From Gordoniibacillus chartarius (GTDB lineage Bacteria; Bacillota; Bacilli; Paenibacillales; NBRC-103111), in assembly GCF_042432825.1 (NCBI RefSeq), contig NZ_JBHLWN010000083.1, positions 1-16,813 on the forward strand: a stretch of DNA of 16,813 nt, written 5' to 3'. The notes under the pieces were generated by a model. It ran no database searches. It saw only the letters and a program-made list of their open reading frames with translations, and had not been told where the DNA came from. Numbering within the stretch: the first letter of the stretch is position 1; each line of letters begins with the position of its first letter. The translations under genes were made by a program, and so were the position numbers. Below, piece after piece: positions 8,297 to 14,198 of this stretch.

Positions 8297-8314
8297 CATT
8301 CTAGCTGAGGGATT
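8297..8314 (-). repeat. Right subterminal inverted repeat of the IS
   Basis: The complement reads AATCCCTCAGCTAGAATG and pairs with 7014-7031 at 17 of 18 positions. It directly adjoins and slightly overlaps the right terminal repeat. Confidence 0.6.
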
Positions 8315-8338
8315 TTACACATAATTTTGGACTTGACC
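8312..8338 (-). repeat. Right terminal inverted repeat of the IS
   Basis: The complement begins GGTCAAGTCC and ends TGTGTAAAAT, pairing with the left end 6952-6978 at 18 of 27 positions. Confidence 0.85.
8333..8338 (+). promoter_or_regulatory. Outward-facing -35-like hexamer at the right IS end
   Basis: TTGACC is the last six bases of the IS and reads toward jetD. A -10 match at 17 bp is poor (TATGGA, 8356-8361); TATCAT at 8369-8374 is a better -10 but is 30 bp away. A hybrid promoter driving jetD is therefore possible but not well supported. The hexamer fits better as half of a circle-junction promoter with TATAAT at 6963-6968. Confidence 0.35.
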
Positions 8339-8347
8339 TCTCATGCA
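8339..8347 (+). repeat. Right target-site duplication of the IS256-family element
   Basis: TCTCATGCA repeats 6943-6951 exactly and marks the right boundary of the insertion. Confidence 0.85.
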
Positions 8348-8390
8348 TCTATAGCTATGGAAATAAAGTATCATAACGTCGATGTATCTT

Positions 8391-8395
8391 GGAGG
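8391..8395 (+). promoter_or_regulatory. Ribosome binding site that places the jetD start
   Basis: GGAGG lies six nt before ATG 8402 (and three before ATG 8399). This favours 8402 over the upstream TTG at 8327, whose codons lie partly inside the IS right end. Confidence 0.7.
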
Positions 8396-8401
8396 CCAAT
8401 G

Positions 8402-9529
8402 ATGAAGAAGGAACAAATAATCAGTCATCTACTAGAGATCTTCTCCCAACCATTAAAAATTGGGAGCAAGAAGAAAGTTAATATGTTTGCAATAGAAAAA
8501 GAAGTGATTCGTGCTTTTCACGATATAAATAAGTACCAAGAGGCAGGTGGGTTTCAATTCTTCTCCTTGGTAATTAACCAAATGCTTAATGATGGAATAT
8601 TAGAGATTCCTAGAACGGCACGGATTATAAAAAAAGGCCCTGAGTCACTAAGAGAGTGGTATTGGTTAAGAGACAACAAAGAACTGAAAGGGTGGTCTAT
8701 CGACCAATATGTTGAAGTGTCCGACCTTTTAGATCTGTCGTATTACCGGTCTTATCCCTTTTTACAAACAGAAGATGAATGGCGGAAAATAAAAATTATC
8801 CATGCTTTCATGAAGGAAAAGCATCTACGATCGCCGATATCAAGGGAGGAGCGTTCGCTTCAATTATTTTCCCAGTTATCTCCGTGGAATGAAAGGGAAG
8901 AAAAGGAGAAATGGATGGGCAGTAAAGAAGGGAAGTCGTTCTTGAATCGGTTAAAGGTTACGTTGGATGAGTTAGTTTGTTATCCGGTTCGAGAGTCGTT
9001 TGTGTACTACAAAAATCCAAGAGCGACCGATGTGCGTGAAGTATTGGTGCTGGAAGGATTATCAACCTTTAACACCTGCAAGCAGCTAATCCATAGAAAT
9101 AGATGGCCCTTTAAGTCTGAACCAGAACTCCTTATCTTTGGAGCTGGCTTCCGAATAATCGGGAATTTTGAATATATAGTGGAACTGCTTCCTAATCTCG
9201 ATAACGTAAATGTTCGATATGCAGGGGATTTGGATCCGGAAGGTTATAAAATCTTTGTTGATTTTAAGGGGGCCTACCCTCAGTTTTCCATTCATCTCGC
9301 TACGGAGTTTTATGAATGGTCACTGTGTTACGGGTTGAATCAAAAGACTTCTATCATTACCGAACAGAAAATTACGGAAAAACAGTTTGCTTTGTTCTTA
9401 TCCGAATTTCACGATCCTGAAACAAAGGAGCTGCTTAATTCTTTGTTACATAACAAAGAGCGTATAGCACAGGAAGTATTCAACGCTGAATCATTAGCGG
9501 AATGTGCTCCCGCTGACACAGCCTCATAA
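8402..9529 (+). CDS. jetD: JetD-like Toprim nuclease subunit of a Wadjet plasmid-defence system
   Basis: This 375-aa protein is predicted to be the DNA-cleaving subunit. Its C-terminal half carries a Toprim fold: the glutamate motif VLVLEG (E218) and the metal-binding DxD in YAGDLDPEGYKIF (D276, D278), as in topoisomerase VI A-type enzymes and JetD. The N-terminal half is helical and lysine-rich, consistent with the winged-helix/arm region of JetD. By family knowledge JetD cleaves DNA after the JetABC SMC complex has extruded a small circular plasmid. It is first in the operon (order D-A-B-C), an order I recall for some Wadjet subtypes. The IS insertion 60 bp upstream probably removed or displaced the original promoter. 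The reading frame itself looks intact and the Toprim residues are all present. Confidence 0.82.
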   Translation: MKKEQIISHLLEIFSQPLKIGSKKKVNMFAIEKEVIRAFHDINKYQEAGGFQFFSLVINQMLNDGILEIPRTARIIKKGPESLREWYWLRDNKELKGWSIDQYVEVSDLLDLSYYRSYPFLQTEDEWRKIKIIHAFMKEKHLRSPISREERSLQLFSQLSPWNEREEKEKWMGSKEGKSFLNRLKVTLDELVCYPVRESFVYYKNPRATDVREVLVLEGLSTFNTCKQLIHRNRWPFKSEPELLIFGAGFRIIGNFEYIVELLPNLDNVNVRYAGDLDPEGYKIFVDFKGAYPQFSIHLATEFYEWSLCYGLNQKTSIITEQKITEKQFALFLSEFHDPETKELLNSLLHNKERIAQEVFNAESLAECAPADTAS

Positions 9530-9577
9530 GCGTAGTGACCGTAGGAAGAAGTTACAATTGCATAATTTAAGAATGCA

Positions 9578-9587
9578 GAGGGGGTGA
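9578..9587 (+). promoter_or_regulatory. Ribosome binding site that decides the jetA start
   Basis: GAGGGGGTGA is a near-complete match to the anti-Shine-Dalgarno sequence. The in-frame GTG 9584 is inside it and cannot be the start, whereas TTG 9593 lies eight nt after the G-tract. TTG 9593 is therefore preferred. Confidence 0.6.
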
Positions 9588-9592
9588 ACCGC

Positions 9593-11116
9593 TTGCTGTC
9601 CAGTGAAACCATGGAAGGATTAGGAGAGAGAATCAAGCAACTGAATCTCATTTGGGTGATGTCTACCGGTGTTGATTTGGGAGAGAACAGTTCGTATTTA
9701 GGAAAAATTCGATTCATCATCCTACGCGAGATGTTTATTCGAGAGATTAATGACAATCAGAAACGAAGTAGGAATGATCTTATTCAAATTGCGTTGGCAG
9801 CCTGTAATCTTTGTTTTCAGGCGGATGCAGATATCGCCGAACGCATTATCGAAAACATGATGTGGAGCAATAGTAAAAGCTTTGTAAGTTTTTCATTCGA
9901 AGATGAATATTTCGATGAAGCGAGTGCGTCCTGGACCAAACACAGGTTTCAATATTTCGAGTTGGACCGAGATGCCAGTGATTTGGATAATGAACTGGAG
10001 ATTTACAAACTGAGTTCTGATGCAATTCAAATTGTTTTATCCATTCATGAATTTGAGGCGGAAACGGACATTACGCTAGAACAGATGATTGCAGAAATGA
10101 TGATAAAGCGGGGCAATTTAAAGGAAGCAAGAGCAACCCTCGATCGGCTTGATGTAAATGTACGCAAATTAATACATGAAGAGAAGGAACACTTGAAGCA
10201 GTTAAAGCGAAATCCGTGGATTGCGATTTATGAACAAAACCGCCGCTGGAATAAAAACCTCAAAGATATTGAGGAACAGTTTAATGAGGAAAGACGCGGT
10301 TATACCCGAATGATGAATGCACTGGAAAAAGTCAGTGTCGCCAAAGACCCGGAAAAAAAGAGAAATGTCAATCGGTTAATGCATCGTATCCAGCGTACTA
10401 GCAAGTCCCATGACTATCTGGCAAAACTGGTAATTGGGAATATCCGAACGGATTTTGAATATCGGAGCAACTACTTTATCACCATGTTCTGGTCACGCCC
10501 GAAAAAGACGTTTAAGGAGTCGATTTGGAAGGTTGCTAAAGAACATGGATTTCAACATCCGGATGCTCTGTATCTGATAGCCAATTCGATGTTTTCTCCA
10601 CAGAAACCATTTTTGTTCCCGCTCGAATGGATAGCTATGGAACAAATCCCGTTTCAATGGGAAGTGGATTTTTCTGAAGAAGAAGATGCTCAACCCGCCA
10701 TAAAGCCGATGGAGCTGGATTGGGATCGAATTGTAGACTTATGGGCCCCACTGATCTCCCGTCTGCTCGAGTTCGGGGAGATTTCAACGTCCATTTATCA
10801 GCACTTCGAAGAAGAGGAATTTAGTGAATGGGTCAAATGTCGGGAAGCCTTTGATATATGGATGCTTTTCAAAATGAATGAAGACCCTGTATTTACCGTG
10901 ACAGAGGAAGAGTTAACTCAAGAAGATGTTGACCATAAACTGGATTTCCTCCGAAAAATGATTGCAAAATATCCGCAATATGGGGGGCTGATCAATTCAA
11001 CGTTCACTACCTATGCTCCAGACGATTTGAAAATTACACTTCATGAGGAAATTGAAGTATCACCTATCACCATTCAACTATTTCAGAAAGGAGAGCGGGG
11101 TACCAATGATTTCTGA
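9593..11116 (+). CDS. jetA: JetA-like kleisin (MukF-like) subunit of Wadjet
   Basis: A 507-aa protein called mainly from context between JetD-like and JetB/JetC-like genes. It has an N-terminal helical, winged-helix-like region (LSSETMEGLGERIKQLNLIW), a long basic coiled-coil-like middle (EEKEHLKQLKRNPW, NKNLKDIEEQFNEERRGY) and an acidic C-terminal part, which matches the MukF/JetA layout. In the family this kleisin links the heads of the JetC dimer and binds JetB. The start is taken as TTG 9593 (see the ribosome binding site). The gene begins 63 nt after jetD and overlaps jetB by 11 nt, which indicates coupled translation. I see no catalytic motif, as expected for a kleisin. Confidence 0.72.
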   Translation: MLSSETMEGLGERIKQLNLIWVMSTGVDLGENSSYLGKIRFIILREMFIREINDNQKRSRNDLIQIALAACNLCFQADADIAERIIENMMWSNSKSFVSFSFEDEYFDEASASWTKHRFQYFELDRDASDLDNELEIYKLSSDAIQIVLSIHEFEAETDITLEQMIAEMMIKRGNLKEARATLDRLDVNVRKLIHEEKEHLKQLKRNPWIAIYEQNRRWNKNLKDIEEQFNEERRGYTRMMNALEKVSVAKDPEKKRNVNRLMHRIQRTSKSHDYLAKLVIGNIRTDFEYRSNYFITMFWSRPKKTFKESIWKVAKEHGFQHPDALYLIANSMFSPQKPFLFPLEWIAMEQIPFQWEVDFSEEEDAQPAIKPMELDWDRIVDLWAPLISRLLEFGEISTSIYQHFEEEEFSEWVKCREAFDIWMLFKMNEDPVFTVTEEELTQEDVDHKLDFLRKMIAKYPQYGGLINSTFTTYAPDDLKITLHEEIEVSPITIQLFQKGERGTNDF

Positions 11117-11885
11117 ACGCGACTTTGAAGCTGCAAACCGTCTCTATGGGGAACTATTGAAGAAAGGTTTTTTACCTATGAACCACACGCTGGTACAGCC
11201 TTATAAAGAAGAGGAAGGCGTCCGCGTCGCCATTAAAAAGTGGGCCAGGATGTGGAGAACGGATATCCACGAACATGAAGAGCACCTTCATCTCGTGGCA
11301 GAGCCGGAAGGGTGTATTTTTGCCACTTCCTTAAGTGAAATGAAAAATTCGAGAAGATACACCAGGAGCTTTGAGGACAAGGTGGAGTTTTTCCTCATAG
11401 CCACAATAATTTGCACATTCTTTTCCGAGCTTGAATCCGGCTATGACGTTAAGTTGTCCATTGACAACGAGGGCATCAGCTTTCCGCAGTTAGAGGAGCT
11501 TGTAAATAACACGCTGGAGAATTGGAAACAAATCGACGATGAAAAAAAAGGTGCCTTTTCGACGGACTTTGGGTTAGCCGTAAAAGAAATGTGTTCCAAA
11601 TGGCAAAGAACCCATTTCAGCCGGGCCAATAAGAAAATAACCGCCAATCAAAGGACAAGAATAGGGTACATACTTACGGCGATGTCCTTATTGGAAAAGG
11701 AAGGGTTGGTGTACATCAGCAAGCAGCACAAGACAAGTTTCATTGTATTTCCAAAACAGCAGCTGTACGAACGGATGCAGTCTGTTTTACCGGAATTAGA
11801 CCGCTATCAAGTATTAAAGGCTCTTATTCAGGAATCCAAGAAGGAGCCGGCTAAAGCAAGTGATACAAAGGAGGAGACCGCCTAA
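11106..11885 (+). CDS. jetB: JetB-like KITE (MukE-like) subunit of Wadjet
   Basis: A 259-aa protein whose size and mixed helix/strand composition fit MukE-type KITE proteins, winged-helix dimers that bind the kleisin and DNA. A likely winged-helix segment lies near the C-terminus (RIGYILTAMSLLEKEGLVYI). ATG 11106 is chosen over the upstream in-frame ATG 11043 because AAAGGAG (11087-11093) lies between them and the earlier start would extend deep into jetA. Translation begins inside the jetA stop region (11-nt overlap) and ends at TAATG, sharing one base with jetC. No domain signature was seen that proves it alone; the call depends on operon position. Confidence 0.72.
   Translation: MISERDFEAANRLYGELLKKGFLPMNHTLVQPYKEEEGVRVAIKKWARMWRTDIHEHEEHLHLVAEPEGCIFATSLSEMKNSRRYTRSFEDKVEFFLIATIICTFFSELESGYDVKLSIDNEGISFPQLEELVNNTLENWKQIDDEKKGAFSTDFGLAVKEMCSKWQRTHFSRANKKITANQRTRIGYILTAMSLLEKEGLVYISKQHKTSFIVFPKQQLYERMQSVLPELDRYQVLKALIQESKKEPAKASDTKEETA
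11867..11876 (+). promoter_or_regulatory. Strong ribosome binding site of jetC inside jetB
   Basis: AAAGGAGGAG precedes the TAATG junction, where the jetB stop (11883-11885) and the jetC ATG (11885-11887) share one base. This suggests balanced, coupled synthesis of JetB and JetC. Confidence 0.6.
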
Positions 11886-14176
11886 TGTTGCCACGATTAT
11901 TGGCGACCCGGATTGTCGGTGTACGTTATGCCGGGGATACCATTCGTCACGAAGACTTGTACTTGGATTTTTCCGTACATCCAGAATCAGCTGAGATCGT
12001 GTTTCCGGGTAATACCGCGATTACCTTTCGGAATGGCGGCGGGAAAGGGCTCCTTCTTCAGCTTTTTATGCAGCCTCTCTCACCGCTGGCCTCTTGGAAA
12101 GACGGTAAAAATAAAGTAGAGCATTTATTTTTTAACCGTGAACAGAAATCCATCAAGTACACATTTCATGTCGTCCACAAATTTGAATTGGACCAGAACC
12201 GTCGCCTGCTTACCGGCATTTCGGTTACTCCCAAACTGGTGTCGAGAGATCGGCAGAAAGAGGGTTCTTCCCCTATTGAGTTGGAATATATGCTTTTTTT
12301 ATCAGAGTATATGGCAGATGACGAGACGTTTGACATCACCAAGTTGCCTTTGTGGGATGTGAACACCAATAAGGCAGTGGAACTTGCTGAGTGGAAAGAA
12401 ATCATTCAAACCGAATATCCCTTGAAAATAATGCAGTTTAACCGAAGCAACGAGCAGCAATATCTCGATCTTCTGAATGATTACGGTATTTTGCAAAGCA
12501 CCATTCATACCATGGAAGTCATTAACTCTGCTGAGAACGATGTATCTTCATTCTTTAATAAGGCAACCGACAACCACGGGCTGTTTTATAAAAAGGTGGT
12601 TCCATTAACCAACAGCGCCATTGAAGCTTCGGTAAACGTAACGGAGAAGTTAGACCTGGTGGAAACCTTCTCCGAGGTACTGAAAATCGCACAGGAACTT
12701 CCGAAAATCCTTCAAATCTCCGAAGCGGCACGGCAACTAACATCAATATTAGACCCACTCATCCAGTCCTATTCCCACGTAATTTCAACCGAGAATCAAA
12801 GGGATACTCACGCGGAAAAAGGGTATGCCATCCGTGAGGTGTTAAAAGAGCGGCAAGATGATTTGGATAAAGCTCTCGCAGTGTTGGAAAGTGATTTAGA
12901 AAGATATGAACAGCAGGTTAATGAAACGGATCGGAAGCTAAAAAATGTGGAATACATGAAAAAATATCAGGAATGGAACACTGCAAACAGGGAAATAGAT
13001 AACCTTTCTACGGAAATCGAAGGGTTAAATCAGACCATTGGGGAAAAGGAAAATGAAATCCGAGAATTAGATTTGAACATGCTGATAAAGGAATATCATG
13101 AAGTCGATGCTTCCATTACAGAAAACCTCAATACTATTAGGCATTTGGAAACAAATCTTGAATTGAAGGATCTTGTTTCCCAGATGGAGGATTTGAAATC
13201 CAAATTTAAGGCAGTATGGGATAATACAACCTACCCTTCTTGGCAAAGTAAAATCAACCAATCGGAATTTCTCGTGCGGATACACAAGAATGAGATTCAA
13301 ACTCTCGAGACGCGGCGCGACGAAAAAAATAAGCTGCAAACTCAGTTCGAAGAGACGTGGAAGCTGACAAGCCAAGCACTCGAACAGCACGAGAAACAAA
13401 AGAATGTGATGGCACAAAAGTTCGGAGAAAAGATCCGGTTATCCCCCGAAGAAGTAAAGGAGGACAAAACACAAGAGTTACACCACTTTCGAAGGGAAAA
13501 AGATAAACTGACAACCGATCGGGATGGCCTAGAAACCGAAATTCTTCGTCTTGCTGAGAAAATAGGGAGTGTGACCAAGGAGGTTGAGCTTCTTGGTAAT
13601 GATATTGAAAGTAAAGAAGCGTCTCTTACTTCACGGGGTATAGAAGAAGAAGCTCTCGTACAATCGATCGCCGATACGCTCAAAGTAGATTTTGATTTTG
13701 ATCAAAAGCCTAGCCGTGAGTGGTTCTCTCAACAAAGGGAAGCCGTTGTCGGAAAGCTCGAATCTGAAAAACGGAGATATGATGATAAGCTGCGCCAGCT
13801 ATGGAAGAGCGAGCTTGATTTCGAACTCCTAGAGGAAAGCAAAAAAATAAACGGGTGGATTCCGAACCGAGCGTTGTTAAAGGCACGGGATAAAATTGAG
13901 CAACAGGGGGTTAAGTGCCGTCTGGGTTCACATCTATTGGGTTCCTTATCGACGGTGGATAGAGAAACTGAGCTAGCACGGAATCCTCTGCTTCCGTACA
14001 GTATTGTCATGATGGAAGAAGATTTTGAAAAGGTGGATTTCAATTTCTTCCTCGAAGAACATTTGGATGTCGCCGTATTCGTTGTTCCTCGACAAAAGAT
14101 GGCGAAGTCTGTGCTGTATCCTTTGGAGGCTGTTGGATTACAGCAATACGGGGATAACACCTACGGAAATCCTTAA
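11885..14176 (+). CDS. jetC: N-terminal half of JetC (P-loop head, coiled coil, first part of hinge)
   Basis: A 763-codon frame that ends prematurely at TAA 14174-14176. Near the N-terminus is the P-loop region FRNGGGKGLLLQ (K54). Gly55 replaces the usual Ser/Thr after the invariant Lys, and Phe48 replaces the first Gly of the canonical GxxxxGK[ST]. Residues about 260-650 are coiled coil rich in Glu, Lys and Leu. A globular segment with hinge-like composition (GWIPNRALLKARDKIEQQG and onward) follows from about 655. The last residues after the G-run (DNTYGNP) are probably out-of-frame. The start ATG 11885 has a strong ribosome binding site. Confidence 0.75.
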   Translation: MLPRLLATRIVGVRYAGDTIRHEDLYLDFSVHPESAEIVFPGNTAITFRNGGGKGLLLQLFMQPLSPLASWKDGKNKVEHLFFNREQKSIKYTFHVVHKFELDQNRRLLTGISVTPKLVSRDRQKEGSSPIELEYMLFLSEYMADDETFDITKLPLWDVNTNKAVELAEWKEIIQTEYPLKIMQFNRSNEQQYLDLLNDYGILQSTIHTMEVINSAENDVSSFFNKATDNHGLFYKKVVPLTNSAIEASVNVTEKLDLVETFSEVLKIAQELPKILQISEAARQLTSILDPLIQSYSHVISTENQRDTHAEKGYAIREVLKERQDDLDKALAVLESDLERYEQQVNETDRKLKNVEYMKKYQEWNTANREIDNLSTEIEGLNQTIGEKENEIRELDLNMLIKEYHEVDASITENLNTIRHLETNLELKDLVSQMEDLKSKFKAVWDNTTYPSWQSKINQSEFLVRIHKNEIQTLETRRDEKNKLQTQFEETWKLTSQALEQHEKQKNVMAQKFGEKIRLSPEEVKEDKTQELHHFRREKDKLTTDRDGLETEILRLAEKIGSVTKEVELLGNDIESKEASLTSRGIEEEALVQSIADTLKVDFDFDQKPSREWFSQQREAVVGKLESEKRRYDDKLRQLWKSELDFELLEESKKINGWIPNRALLKARDKIEQQGVKCRLGSHLLGSLSTVDRETELARNPLLPYSIVMMEEDFEKVDFNFFLEEHLDVAVFVVPRQKMAKSVLYPLEAVGLQQYGDNTYGNP
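14150..14153 (+). other. Probable frameshift site in jetC (GGGG run)
   Basis: In the upstream frame the codons read TAC GGG GAT AAC and then reach TAA at 14174. With one G fewer they read TAC GGG ATA ACA CCT ACG GAA, giving YGITPTEILNDL, which continues smoothly into the downstream coiled coil. An extra G, real or artefactual, is the simplest explanation. A +1 shift at CCT TAA (14171-14176) is an alternative. Confidence 0.6.
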
Positions 14177-14198
14177 TGACCTTGTCACCGAGAAGTTA

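Larger units (their letters stand above)
6952..8338 (+). mobile_element. Complete IS256-family insertion sequence (1387 bp)
   Basis: The element is bounded by an exact 9-bp direct repeat (6943-6951 and 8339-8347) and imperfect 27-bp terminal inverted repeats (18 of 27 positions match, including the AGTCC block and TGTGTAAAAT). It encodes a single intact Mutator/IS256-type transposase. The left end contains AGTCCGTATAATTGTGTAAA, much like the IS256 prototype as I recall it. The element is visibly richer in G+C than the genes on either side, consistent with arrival from another genome. It lies in the upstream region of jetD, about 60 bp before the jetD start. Confidence 0.92.

Noticed and set aside
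8327..8401. Upstream extension of jetD from TTG 8327
   Set aside because: It begins inside the IS right end, and a clear GGAGG precedes ATG 8402.
14025..14149. N-terminal stretch of the downstream jetC frame before the G-run
   Set aside because: The translation there (Trp-, Ser- and Cys-rich) is unlike SMC sequence and overlaps the good upstream frame, so it is out-of-frame noise.
13729..14160. Minus-strand open frames across jetC
   Set aside because: They are Ser-, Arg- and Phe-rich shadows of a coiled-coil gene and have no start signals.
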